Source: Hymenolepis diminuta (Eukaryota; Platyhelminthes; Cestoda; Cyclophyllidea; Hymenolepididae). From it: a DNA stretch of 64,000 bases. Under the pieces are notes generated by a model that was not told the origin of the DNA, searched no databases, and was given only the letters and a program-made list of their open reading frames with translations. Below are positions 11,261 to 24,200 of the stretch, piece by piece. The position numbers and the translations under genes were made by a program. The first letter of the stretch is position 1, and each line of letters starts with the position of its first letter. Location of the stretch: assembly GCA_900708905.1 (NCBI GenBank), contig CAADRB010000067.1, forward strand, positions 62,001-126,000, given 5' to 3'.

Positions 11261-11984
11261 CAGTTACTAGAACTTCAATGTGGCAATTATAATTTGCATG
11301 AAAGGATTTCGTGATTGAAATGATCACACAAATTTCGATGATTTAAGAGAAAGTCTGCATGTAACAGAGAGTTGATCAGAGTAGTTCAACAATGTCCCAT
11401 TGTTCATGAAGATAGTGTGCATTATATTATTTAGACAACCACAAGCACATCTTTAGACACACATTTTGGTAAATTGATGGAGGGTTTTGGTCCATATGAA
11501 TCCGAAATTCGGCTGGGAAGAAAATGTGTCATAATTTTTGCTCCTTCGTCAAAAGATCCCTTGAAAAGACTCGAGATCTGATACGTTGCGTTTCAGTCAC
11601 ACTTGCTTTTTATTAATACTTTAAGCAGCCTGATATTTAGCAATAAAAGTCTTTGTTGATCGTCAAGTCTATGTGAAAGTTTTGAATTCTTCACTGCAAA
11701 CTTACGCTTACAGTTGATAGCTACGCAATTCACTGTTTCAACTCGAATCCCGTTTAAGGTGAGATTTAAGCTTATAGAGACAAAATTACTTATCTGTTTT
11801 AGCCATGAGATTCCAACCTAATCAAAGACTTCCTTGATGTCTTTATTGATTTGTCCCAGTCTTTAATTTGTGCAAGTTTTTTTCCTAGTTCTTCTTTACA
11901 CCTGAAGAAAGGAGAAAATTTTGAGAGAAAAGGAGACTTTCCACAGCAACTCCGAGGTAAAGTCTTCTTTGCTAAAACTTAACT

Positions 11985-12055
11985 ACAGGGCTTCTCAGAG
12001 GGATGTGCTGGGCCTAGTCTTCATGCCCAATGGCTCCGCGAGAATTTAATCCTAA
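11985..12055 (+). pseudogene. Reverse-transcriptase motif relic, copy 2
   Basis: GGGCTTCTCAGAGGGATGTG and the bases that follow (to GCGAGAATTTAAT) align with the relic at 8,565-8,627. Read across frames, GFSEG followed by DVLGLVFMP recalls the GVPQGSVLGPLLF block of jockey-like reverse transcriptases. The frame is broken and only this short block is recognisable. Confidence 0.3.
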
Positions 12056-12598
12056 ATATGGACTTTTCCTTGTTTACTAGGGTCTTTGTTCAGTTATTGT
12101 TAGCATAAATATATTGGTGGTTAATGTAATTTGCTTATGTTCTTCAGTGAAATTTTATCTTAAATAATGCATTAATACAATCCTTTTTTTAGAAGAAAAG
12201 AAATCAAAATAACTCAGAATTTATGTGCAAGTATATAGCGTTAAATTACCTATTCACAAAGGTCTCTTGTTATTGTTTCCTAATTTATATGTTGTAATTC
12301 TCTATTAGGAATTTTTAAAATATGTACCACCTTGGAAATTGTGATTATGGTACTACTTATACAATTAAAATAAATTTAACTATTGGAAATAAAAATTCCC
12401 TTTATGAGTATTAAAGCGAGAACTAATTAGTAAAAATTAATTTAAATATTTATTTTAAAACAAATTTTCTTTAATTTCTAAAAATCCGTAATTATTGAGT
12501 TTAAAACGAAAAAGGTTATCCTCAGTGTCGCATTACTAGCTACCTATGAATAAGCAGTAGCATGTGCCACCAAGCTATTTCATTTTAATCTTCTCACG

Positions 12599-12618
12599 AA
12601 TTTGAATTAATTCAAATT
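12599..12618. repeat. 20-base perfect palindrome
   Basis: AATTTGAATTAATTCAAATT is its own reverse complement and could extrude a small cruciform. In AT-rich DNA of this length such a palindrome is not very improbable. Confidence 0.8.
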
Positions 12619-14072
12619 AAAACTTGGTTTAAATGCACAAGAACAAACTCTATTTACTGCAATATTTATGCAGAATTACTATTTTTTTCAACAGCAAATC
12701 AAAAAATCTTTACAAATTAGAACAGACAGAATTCGAAACGAGTCTAACAGGGCGAGGAACGGAGAGGAGATGAAGAAGTAAGCAATGAAGTCAGAGAATC
12801 CAGATTTATTTAAATTTTGGAAGAATTAAAATGTCCATAGTTACTGTTTAATGTCTTTTAGTAAAACATTTCATGTCTCATCTGTCAAATTAACAAGTTA
12901 CTTATATTCACATTTAAACATTCACGATATTTAAATATTTTGACCTGTCGATTGGCTGGTTGTAACACTTCAACTTACATGAACCGTACGTCCAAGAGCA
13001 GGTCGCTGAGATAACTGGATTAAAGAATAATTAGGGAAGATTATGAGTATATGAAACATGCGGCTATTAACCACTTATTTCAAGTTACAAATTTTATTTA
13101 TGCAGACGTCTAAAGTATACAGAATAACTCATGTCATGATTTTGTCAGGTATGATGTCGTTCATAGATCTTTCGGTTTCCTCTTGACATTCATAACTTCT
13201 CTTCTCTTTTTAGGACACTCCCTATAAGTTCATTCTACTACCCCCTCTAAATAGGCATATTTCATTTTTCTGTCATTACCTAATGGTTATATACTAGAAC
13301 TCTGATATGAGGAACATTGGAAATATCTTTAACAAACTGTCATTTATATAAGACTGTTCAATACGTAGAAAAGCAAATAATCGGCACAAAAATACTAAAA
13401 TAATAGTTTTGGAATACACAGGTATTTTACAATTCATATGCTGATGTTAGGCTAAAAGAATCCCTTTCTAAAAGATAAAACATAATAAATTTCGACTAAT
13501 TTTTAAATTTTTCGTGATTTAAAGAAATCAGTAAACATTTTAAAAAGAAATTTTCGAAGAAAACAGGTATTGAGTTATCTTCTTATCAATATTTTTTCAC
13601 ACTCAGTTTATAAGTATTCAATTATTTATTTATCAACAATTTATAATATCCAGAGTGAATCAAATATTTTAAAGTTTTGATAAAGCATCAAAACAAAGAG
13701 GCCGATGTAAATAGTGGTATTGAAGCGGTAGGTTGCGTAGAAACAAAGAATAAACTTGGGACGTCAAATTATGATATTATCAGCTTGTCTGGTTTTTATT
13801 TGATAAGTGGACTTCATTATGCTGTGCAATAATGTCTTTAGTTTAGAATTAAGTCCTAAAATATTAGGATAAGTTTAATTCCGTGTAGTTCAGAGAGTGA
13901 AGATTAAAAGTATTTTTGCCCACTTAATTACCATCCGAGACTTTATTTCCCACCGATTTCAACTTTTATCCGTCAGATGAAATTCTGCATTTCCCTGCAC
14001 ATTCTGAATTTGTTCAAAGTACAGGTGATCTTACTTGACTTTCGGTCTTCTCCTTCGGGGTACCTACCTATC

Positions 14073-14112
14073 TATTAGGCAATATTACCTATACCTATTA
14101 GGTATTAGGCAA
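14073..14112. repeat. TATTAGGCAA direct repeat with a nested inverted repeat
   Basis: TATTAGGCAA occurs at 14,073 and 14,103. Between them TACCTATTAGGTA forms a short inverted repeat with a three-base centre. It looks like local slippage; no functional reading. Confidence 0.6.
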
Positions 14113-15239
14113 ATGTTAGCATTAGGAAGATCATTAGATAAGTGAGGGTTTATCTAGGTTTATTTAGTTATCTTCGTAAGTAGCTTTGCTAGTGAGAATT
14201 GAGCTACATTATATTCATCCTCGTGTTTCATTCCTCTTTCAAATGTCCCTCATTCTTATTAGCTAGACTCTATCTTCATTTCGTTCAAATGTAAAGAGTT
14301 GTCCTATTCGGAATACTGAAGTACAAAAAGTGCCAGAGTTCCTGCTTAGTAATGCACTCGGAAATGACTATTGATATTTTATTATGTGATATTCCATTGA
14401 TTATACGTTCTTGTTGCCATTTTGTTCCTAGGTTTATATTATTTAATTCGTTGTTACTGTGATAAATCTAATACTACTACTGCTAAAGTTGTTGGGAGAG
14501 CAAAATTCGATTTACCCATTCTGCCTTTGGTGCACGAAAATAATTCACTGATCATTTATCTCTCCTAACATCCCAGTAGATTACACATAAGATCCTTTTT
14601 ATTGGAGAATAAATTATGTCCAAATTTTTCAAACAATTAATCTCTTAGTAATCTGTTTGCATTAAAACGAATGAAAAATCTTCCCCAATTTTTATATTGC
14701 ACTGTTGCCTGACCATTTTACTCACGTACAACAGTAGGAAGGTTCAAATCCCACTTTTAATATTCAGATAAGTTTAGAACCGTGACATTAATATTACTTA
14801 TACTAAAGAAAATTTTAGAGTTGATAAAATAATTTTCGAATAAGTTAGGTTAGGATGTGAGAGGTATTAAATTGAACTGACCAAAGTCACAAATTACGAA
14901 ATAGTTAAGAGGAAAGGTTTTATTTTTCAGGCGTTTCTTGAGAAAAACATGACGGTCATCTTTAGAATGGTGTGGTGTTTTTTTGTTTTCTCTCTAATTT
15001 TAATTTGTCAATTTGCATTTAAACTTGTGCGTGTTTAAAACCCGATGCACTATTCTGTCGGAACTTTAATTACATCAATTTTATGACAAGCAAATTAATA
15101 ACTATCAGAAATTCCTTAAAGGATTTTCTATAATACTTCCCAAAGCAATTTTTCAAGCAAAGGATTAATCTGAACTCTCTTTCTGAAAATGTTTAGTTTG
15201 GATTTAACGCTTGCTTAAATTGAGTGAAATTTCAGTTGT

Positions 15240-15390
15240 AGAATTTTGAATATGGGTCGGTTACTCGCGTCTCTGGCGATGTACCACCTTTTTGCCTATG
15301 TACTCCCACACACCTCGAGTTTTAAACGCGCGGTGCGAAACCTTTGTCTCTTGCCATCTACCCTCGTTCTTCGCCTTGTTCTTCATAACT
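15240..15390. other. GC-richer patch with CpG clusters
   Basis: The patch (ACTCGCGTCTCTGGCGATG, then AAACGCGCGGTGCGAAACC) is clearly richer in G+C than its flanks. The minus strand carries a basic 68-codon frame ending TRGVWEYIGKKVVHRQRRE, without splice signals. It may be a fragment of an old mobile element; nothing more can be said. Confidence 0.3.
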
Positions 15391-18300
15391 TTTTTATTAT
15401 CACTCAACTTTTCTCTCTTTAACTCTCCCAAATTTTGAAATTTTCTATTAAATATATTCTTATTCACTTTTACTTCTGCATTCTTGATTCGGAACTGTGG
15501 GTGTCAATTATTAGCTAGGCTGTTGTTAGCAGTGCCCATTAGCCTCAGCAGTAGCCTCTTCAATGTCCAGCAAAATAAATTGAACTCTATATTTAAAAAT
15601 TTTATAGATTGTATTGTTAGCTATTAGAATGTATCAAGGCAACATGATTGAAAATCTGGTTTCATCGGTTGGTCGATAAACTATGAACATCGTGGATATG
15701 AACTCGGTTAAAAATCAAAGGGTCCATTTCTGAAATTTAGACTTTGAAGCACCAGAGTTTGAAATATTGAGCTGGAAGCACTAATCTAAAAATGGACATC
15801 TAAAATGAGATGTCTGAATAACAATTGCAGCGGGACAATTCTAACTTACCCTTATCCCCCTATTTCGCTTAAATTTCTTCCTTTCTCTTCTTATTTCGAT
15901 CATTACCATGTAATTTATTCAATGAAATTTCCATTACTACAGGTTAATAAATATAATGCCTTAGCGTGGAAGCCATGTATGAAACTGACAAAGTATAACT
16001 ACTGTAGCATCAGAATCTAAAAATAAATGTTTTCAAATGTAATGAGCTTCTTATTTGTATGAGCAAACCTTTGGATTCATCAAATAATAAATATAATTTT
16101 TTGTCGTATATAACATATCCGAACCCAATTTTTTTCTGCATAACTAACAATTTCTATAACGAAAAGAATAAAAACTATTATTCAGAAACCGAAATATCCT
16201 GAAAATAAGCGTAGTTTTTGCAATGTATTTCTATAAATTTAAATAAAAATTTTATTGAATGTTTATGTAAAAATAAGAATATTTTAGTGAAAGGAATGAT
16301 ATATGGGTTTATAATAATTGGTCTTCTTTGTGCAACTGTTGTAGAGTTATTTAAATCAAAGAGAAACTGCATTTATGTGCACATTTCTCTTTTTATCGGT
16401 AATAAAGTTGGCCTAGTAGATGGTAGCTCTCCTTGCAGAAGAGACATTACAAACATTGATAATACTGACAAAAAACACCTCGACCTAAGTTAGCTTAAAT
16501 ATTCCCTGATCGGATACGAGCTTTAAAAGAAGAAATTGATGGATGATAATGTGTGCTACCTGTTGTGTGCTTTCGCATAATTATTTCAAATTAAAGACCG
16601 TTAGACTAATTATTCTAGGATAATTTTTTGATGAATATGATATGCAGAGTGGAGACATTTCAAGTCAAAGCCGGAAAAGGATGTTGAAGCCAAAAATAGT
16701 AATAATAAAGTCTCACTAACCACTCTCTCTTCAATATATTTAAATTTGACAGTTATGCACTCTGATGTTCAGTACGTGTCATCAATACGATCTTTCAATA
16801 GACTGCCTTATTGCTGATACAACGATTTCTATGAAACGGCAGTTTGCATTCAGCATATTAAAAATTGCTTTGAGCATGTATTCAGAGGAATTATTCAAAT
16901 AATAAATACAGATTTAAAAATCCACATTCTTCTTTAAAATAAGACTAAAATAGAGTTTAAACCTTTTTTTCCAAAAAATATAGTGGGGCAAAAGATGTAG
17001 ATTTTGTTCTTATAATGTTGTATAATTATACCCAACTGGATAATATCAGATAAATATTTTTACCTTTTATAATTAGCCCTATTTTAAAGTCTAAAACCAC
17101 AATCTCAGCTTCTTAGCTGATCTTAGATCAGAAGACTTAAAAATAACAATGCGTTCAGTCAATTAAGGCATAAAAAACCTTCCATGTACTTTAACAGACT
17201 CAAAAACTAGGTGTGGCCTGCTCTACTACTCTGTGTTCTAGGTGTAAGACTGAGACCGCCGCAAATGTGGTGAGTAATGTTTTTTGTTAAAGAAGAGTAT
17301 TGTGACAAATCTGAATTCACTGGTAGGATAACTCAAGTTAAACACACCAATTAAGCAACATAACACTGTCGGATTAGGCATCCAATTTTACTCAATCGAT
17401 AATATCCCAAGGGCTTTTAATAAGTACAGACTAAAGACTTATAATTTCAGATGAGTTGCTATCCAAACTTGTCATTTCCTGAGCATGGCAATGCCATTTT
17501 TAACTTTCAGCACTGATGAATGTTGCCTATGACCCATCATAGGAGTAATAATTGATTTTACTGTAGTCTCTCGTTTATGAATCAAAAAATAGGTAGAAAA
17601 TCCAACTATTTTACGTTTCATTATTTCCAGATTCGTTATCTACGTGAATTTTAGTCGAGACTATTGATAAATGTGTCGTATATATTGTATTGCACAGGTA
17701 ATAAATCTTAATTTATGAAAAGCCTATTAATTATTAGACGTGGATTTTGTGGCTTTTTAAAATGCGTCGATACGGTAATAAACACACTATTAAGTTAGTC
17801 AAATTCTTTCCCCTTTTCCCGGTGTTCATAAAAACAATGATTGCATTCACACAGTTTATTCAGGTCATTAATTAAAATTGATATTTTTGGGTAATCGTTC
17901 GTATGATTCATCCACAGCATGTTATACCCAATAATAAATTAATATTTCGCCTCCTACTGCTTATCCAAACAGTGAATCAAAAATGATAATGGCGGAATGG
18001 TTTTTTTAAAATCAAAAGAATGCGAATACTGCACAGATTCTAATCGGTTCATCTCCTTAATTCCTCCGAATCGCGCCCTTTCCTTAGAACAAGTCCCAAA
18101 ACCAGGCCTAATTTATTGGATTACGACAATTTTCTAAGAAATGGACAAATTAAATACAATTTCGGAATAGCACTAAATTATAAAATAAATTTCCTCATTG
18201 AATAAACTGTTTTCAGAGAAGAAAAATAGTTAGGAGAAAATGAGAAAGGTTGGTAATTAAAATGGAGAAGCAGCTCGGCGGAAACAGTGAAAGCATAAAT

Positions 18301-20256
18301 CCACAAGGATGTAAGGACATAAGTAGTGAATATCTTTTTGGTTGATCAAACGTATATTGAAGTTTTCCAGAATTAGAAAGTGTTATCTCATATTTGATGG
18401 GTGCACTTTTAGCAGGGAACAGATTCTAAATAGAGAATATTCCGTGTGGATAGTAAATTATTTACTTTAAATGTACTCTAAGGAATTATGCCCGTCGATT
18501 AATCAATCAGTTCCAGGAAAACCATCTAAAATAACTACCAAGTTCATTTAATAGAGCATTTCTGGCATTCATCTTGGGTTGAGGAGTAATTGCTGGGGGG
18601 CAATCGAATGGAAAACTCGGTTTTTCTTACCTGACCTATTTTACTGGCCATGCCCCGATGGATACAAAATAGGATAACACCTCAAATAAGCCTATAACCA
18701 TTGTTTAACTTAAGTGGATTAGTAACTTTAGATCAGGTCTTGATAAATTTCAACAATTTCGAATATCCTTGCGCTTACGCCAGCGCAGTATTACGGTTAA
18801 AATTATGACTACAATAGCCATACAAGGTAAACTGAAGAAAGATATTAAGTTTTTTAATCAATAGTGCAGTTCAAAGTGAGATTTTGAAATAAGTGCACAT
18901 ATATTTACTGAATTCTTCCCTTAAATCCAAAAGTTAACAAGATTTGAATTCGAAGGGTTCCAACATTTAGCACCTCTGGTTGAACAGGTTCTTAAACGTA
19001 AAAGATTATTTCCAGTTAGTTTTCGTCCTTATAAAAGTCAAATGCTCATTCAATAATTTAAAAATATTCAGGGATTGCTTAAAAGTTAGATTACTCGTTT
19101 CTTGGAAAAAATTAGGAAGCATTGCATATTAATTCTAGGCATTTCCAAAACGTGATTGATGGCAGAGGTGATTTTAACCTAAAAATACTTTGTTTCAGAA
19201 GAAATAACTATATTTCTAATGCTGTTAGTATAAAGTTAACTATTCAATAGAGCCAGAAATTCAGGGTTATAAGGTGGGTTATCCCTTGGCTACTGACTAG
19301 ACAATTTTGTTAAAAAATGAAAAAAAATGAACTGTGCGAAATTGGCATTCACAAGTGATATTTAGAACAAAATTTAATATATAAAAATGTTATTTCTTCA
19401 AAATTCTATGAGTTTAAATAGTATTCTCTTTATTATTGATCTTGCACGTGAAAAATAAAATGACTCTCATCCGAAAATTGGAATCTTTGGATCAAATCGA
19501 TCTATTTTCAAGATCGCTAAATTACCCGATAAGAAAACTTCTTTCAGCAAGATAATATTAAATTTCAATTATTGCTCTGTCTGAGTGAAACCTATATCAT
19601 AATAGTTGCACGATATCAAATAAAATCACCACAAAAGCAGAATAAAAGAATTGATTGACGGAAACAAAAGACCATTAACTATTTAAAGCACATAAAATGT
19701 TAGAATAACTTTTAAGTTTCTGAGGTAAGGTTAAAATGTGTTGTAAATATTTGTAGTCAAGACTAAAATAAAACAAAATATCAGTAGTGAATGCCACGTT
19801 AATTAAAAGAAAATCAAAAATCAAAATAATACAATACAGGTTTGAACAACAGTCCTTGTCATTGAAGTACCCAAAAAGATATTGCTTTCACTGGAAATTA
19901 ATTAACAAAAATAACCGTGAAAAACAAGAAAAATCCGCTAATTTCATTTTTGTCACGAATACAATTCAGCTGGCTATTCCTTACCTCTGAAATGTAGGAA
20001 TACTTCTTGTAATATCTTCCACTACTTCATATATTACTATGTCTCATTTTTTCTTGGATTGTTTATCTCCTTCTTCCGGGTTTTTAAATTTAGTGTTTAT
20101 GTTATTCATAACTGTTACATATGCATATAATGAATAATTGTTTGGGTGAAATCCCAATCCATGATGCTAAAAATAATTCTTAATTTTGAAAATTTCTGTC
20201 GTTGATCCTTAAACGGTTAAAGGTTCATAAATAATGCATATAAGAAATAATTTCTT

Positions 20257-20420
20257 TTATGAATCCCACTCCCCATATTTCTCACACATGAAGAAAATCA
20301 TCCGAAAATATTCTGCATATTCCTCAAGAGCAAGAACGTTGTGATGAGCGAAATTTTCGTCAAAAGTCCTCCGATAATGCCCAAAATCGATTGGAGATGT
20401 TGCGATAGCAAAAATGTAAC
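20257..20420 (-). CDS. INTS10-like exon candidate ending in ..YGEW
   Basis: Minus strand: acceptor GGATATGTCTACAG at 20,421, then a frame containing GYIFAIATSPIDFGHYRRTF and ALEEYAEYFRMIFFMCEKYG, stopping at 20,257. Composition is protein-like and amphipathic, unlike the accidental ORFs nearby. EEYAEYFRMIFFMCEKYGEW resembles DPWERLFKILNVVGMRCEW of human INTS10, and it lies in order after the 21 kb block. No strong donor is visible before the stop (GGGGA|GTGGGA is the nearest), and the start phase does not match the end of the 20,987-21,209 block, so boundaries are provisional. Confidence 0.35.
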
Positions 20421-20986
20421 CTGTAGACATATCCATTGTAAAAAGCATTTAATCCAAACGTTTTCTATTTTTACTATAATAAGGTGATTTTATTAATATG
20501 GTCTACAACAACATTCAGAAACTGCTTATTTGATTTTTAATTCATAGGTTGATAAAAGGTTGCATTTTAATCTGTAAAATAATTTAATGAAGGTTTAGTT
20601 TTGTATAACTGTAATTTTAAACAAAAATAACAATTTCTTCCAGCTTCCGATTATGGTGTTTGAAATGTTCGAACGTGATGACTGCTCATAGAATCAGTAT
20701 GTAACTTCATTCTCACGTACATATGTCGTTATCTAAATTCCTCCTACGATTCCCTATTTCTATGCTCCACAACAACATATGCATTATTATTATTATTCAT
20801 TGCAAAGAAAAGAAGTTAACAATTTTTAATCCCAGAGAGCGTCCAAACAAAGGGGGTTTAAGAAACGCTAGAATAATTTTGAGGTAAATTGAGAAACAAA
20901 GCCAAACTAAATCTGGACTCTGAAATTATCAGGTTTTGTGTATTTTAATTTTCTTTCTTGTGTTTTGAATTATTCCTTATTTTTAC
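20421..20986. other. Intron between exon candidates
   Basis: AT-rich, stop-dense. Holds an (ATT)5 tract at 20,783-20,797 and nothing else recognised. Confidence 0.4.
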
Positions 20987-21209
20987 TTCATTAAAATTTC
21001 GGGTAACACATTATCAAATGATTTCGTAACCATCCATTTTAACATAGGTTTAGTAGTACCCATCCGTTGCGCAAGAAATTCTGTCAGTATGTGGATTGTC
21101 TGCATTTCGGTGATGGGCCATTCGTCAGTGTCCTTATTAAATTTAGCTGAGTTATTCATGCGCTTACTATAAGTGTCTAGTGTTCCCAATAGATGTGGTC
21201 GTTTAAACC
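20987..21209 (-). CDS. INTS10: INTS10-like exon candidate, helical block
   Basis: Minus strand: acceptor ATGACTAACTAG at 21,210 and donor ATGAA|GTAAAA at 20,986 enclose 73 codons pl partial codons at each end. The peptide runs GFKRPHLLGTLDTYSKRM, then DEWPITEMQTIHILTEFL and TTKPMLKWMVTKSFDNVLPE. It has a balanced, globular composition with ordinary codon use. Inference: MLKWMVTKSFDNVL resembles NLLYKYLNKAAEFY of human INTS10, and the position agrees with collinear order. The acceptor has a weak pyrimidine tract. This is one of the more protein-like blocks in the window; the family link rests mainly on order. Confidence 0.4.
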
Positions 21210-24200
21210 CTAGTTAGTCATTACGGTATATGACTAACCTGTTATATGATTTGTATTTCATAATTAAAACTCATCCGTACCGTACAATATTCTTCTTTCT
21301 GACTACCTGCTAGAACCAGTTCTGTGAGTTTGGAAAACATTATGCAAGTTTTATATTAATTTTTGGCAAGACCTCAAGCGATTAAAAAAAACACTTTTAA
21401 TGTTCCCAATGTCATTAACTATATCACTTTAGCTAATAAATTAGGCTTGAAATACTTATTTGCTGGGGGTGGTTGGCTTATAGTTGATTACTTTCTAAAC
21501 TAAATTCCGAAGGAATGCATAGGGCAAGTTTAATTACTTAACTTTTTAGTAGGTGGTCGCTGCAATTGAAAATTAATAAGTTAAGAACACTAGATATGTT
21601 AAAGTATCAATCTGTTGCAGGAGTTATTGTTGTGCAGAAGGGTGAGTGCTCGCAGGATCACCAGTTACAGGAGTTGCCAAATTGTAAGAACTAGTGTATC
21701 AGAAACAGATCGTAGAAGTTAAGACTATACATAGTAGCTTAAAATAGCAAATGGTAGTTCCCAAAAGTAGAACACAAAGAGTTGCACAGACGAAAATGTG
21801 ATGACTAACCCCATGATATAGAATTAAAGGAAGTAAGAGAGAGATTCGGGAGAAAGAAGTTAAAAGGGAAGCATACGAGCAGATAACTGACAAGCGTGTC
21901 TGCTTGTGTTTATTTGAATGGAGATGAAAAAGATAGTTTGTATGAGTCATCTGAGAAAGTATACGCGTGACATATGAGTACGAATGTATTTTTAAATGAA
22001 ACGGGACAGTTATAGGAAAAGAAAGAATAGATAAACTCGTCTAGATATGAAGGAGAGGGGTTTGAGTCATGAAGAAATTACTGCGACCTCGTGGACGAAA
22101 ATCCATGTATTTTCAGAGAATTTGATTAAAGAATAATTTTGAAAACACACTGAGGGTTGTCCTCTAATGTTAGTAAATTTTTTCTTATTAAAGAAAAAAA
22201 TGGAATTCAGTTCAAATTTTATAAGCAAGATGAATTGTGTTAGATTTAAGGCAAAATTATTAAAATATCATTTACAATTTTAAAAGCAAAATTTTGTTGA
22301 TTCTCAAAATAGAATAGATAATTTGGAATTTGAGGTTATGAATTATTCCTATACGTATGAATAGGACCCAGCTAATTGCCGGTATTTGTTGCTTATAAGT
22401 AATTTATTTACCACATTAAAACAACCTTAGTAATTGAATTTGTTTCTTTACAGTATATAAAAATTTATAGTAAAGGATTAAGCATAGAAATTGTGCTGTC
22501 AAATCTTAATATGGTATTCATTAGATTTTCTGATGGGGTATCATTTCCCGTACCAGAGTTTGAAATCAAAACTTTAGGTTGTGATCACAATGCTCCTGAT
22601 TAATGACTAGTCCCTTTAGAATTAGGAAAAATTAAATCGTTAGATCATGCCAACTTGTCACATTACCTCTTGGAATCCAAGCAAGAAAAAAGCTCACGTA
22701 AATCAGAGTTAACCGATTTTTTTCGACTTTGAGTCAGTGCCAAGCATTGTAATATTTTAGTGCGTTTATCTTAAAACTTATTGGTAGTGAATATTTCATT
22801 TTACTCCGGAAATATTTAAAATTAATTTTAGTAGGCAGTAGAAAAAAGATCCTATGTTAGCAAATTCCGAGGATTATTGTCACCATGACAATGCCAAATA
22901 AGATTAATGATTTTAATCATGGTTTAGCAACTAACCACACTGACTAGAACAATATGTTAATAAGCGATGAAACGTGGATCAAACTGATTGTTGGAATGTT
23001 CTACTTTACTTAATTTCTGATAACTTGGAGTTATAAGCTTCCTCCTACGGGGTATATTTCAAGTTAACTTTGCCAATTTATCCAAACCTCGGTTTTCATA
23101 GTTTGATTCTTGGCATTTGGCAACGTTTTGCCAAAAAATTCAAAGTTTATCAACAGGTTGGTTTGAGTGAATCATTGGTCATGCCATTTGTATCTATTTC
23201 CAATCATACGCAAAGTCATTTAAACGCAAATAAAAATATTATAATTTTATGCAACTGAGTTAGCGTTAACAATTATCGTAAAATTCGGTAATTAATCAGA
23301 TAAAAATCAGAAATTTTGTATCTTTAATTACGTAATTGCAAATATAAATACCATAGTTGTTATCATGTTACCAAGGAATGGAAGCGCTGTTTTAGATCTA
23401 AACGTAATTAGAACAAATAAGGAATAATTTCTTCAACAAAACTTAATTTTTAATCATAATCCTAATTTGACGACCTGCCATGTATAAAAGTTTACCATAA
23501 TTAGTGCTGGGGATGTAGGACATTTATAATAAATCCTCTAGGGTCTAAATGGATTTCTTTAATAATTGATTTAATGCAAAACTGAAATCATAAAAATACT
23601 TGAGCAAAGCTCAAGAATAAAAATTTTATTTTAGAGCTAATAACCGATGATTACATTCATAGCCATAATAAGCAAGGGGATCAGATACCGTCAGTTATAA
23701 AAACAGGGAATAATGTGACCATGTTCCTGGAATGCTTGGATCGGACAAATCTAAAATCAATCCAGAGAGAATGAAAGTGATTTATATCACAATGGTATCT
23801 AGCTGAAGAGCAACAAACTATCGAAGAAAGTAATTGTGAGGTTGAACAGGGAGGAATCAATTAAGTTATTTTATCTTTTAATTTAGTTAAATTTTCTTAC
23901 TTCACTAGTAGTCTAAAAAAGTTGGCCTTGGAAGTTCTTTCAATTTTTTAAATTCAAGGACAATGGAAGTGATGTCCAGACACCTGAATTATGAACATAT
24001 TAAACCCTCTCTGACATTTTTAATTGTTCCTCATAATTTTAAATTCTAGAAATATACTCAAAGATAGCATAGTAATAACATGCTTTCTTTTGCACTTAGA
24101 CCACAAGGCCTTAGATTTGCCCATTGTAAGTCCACCCTAGCAACATTTATCCCTTGGTTAAATTTAAAATGGGAGTTTATTTTATGGTGATGGGGAAATT

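Larger units (their letters stand above)
4649..20256. other. Long intron or spacer, about 15 kb
   Basis: No exon is supported in this interval. It holds a CpG-richer patch with a 14-base palindrome at 5.53-5.64 kb, CA/TA and ATT microsatellites, two diverged reverse-transcriptase motif relics at 8.56 and 11.99 kb, a three-copy short repeat at 10.5-11.26 kb, a 20-base palindrome at 12.6 kb, a TATTAGGCAA repeat cluster at 14.07-14.11 kb and a GC-richer patch at 15.24-15.39 kb. The remaining ORFs of 60-95 codons have biased, low-complexity translations and no splice signals. Confidence 0.4.

Noticed and set aside
14735..14760. tRNA-like B box (GGTTCAAATCCCAC), also seen weakly near 45,560
   Set aside because: No A box, acceptor stem or cloverleaf can be drawn around either site.
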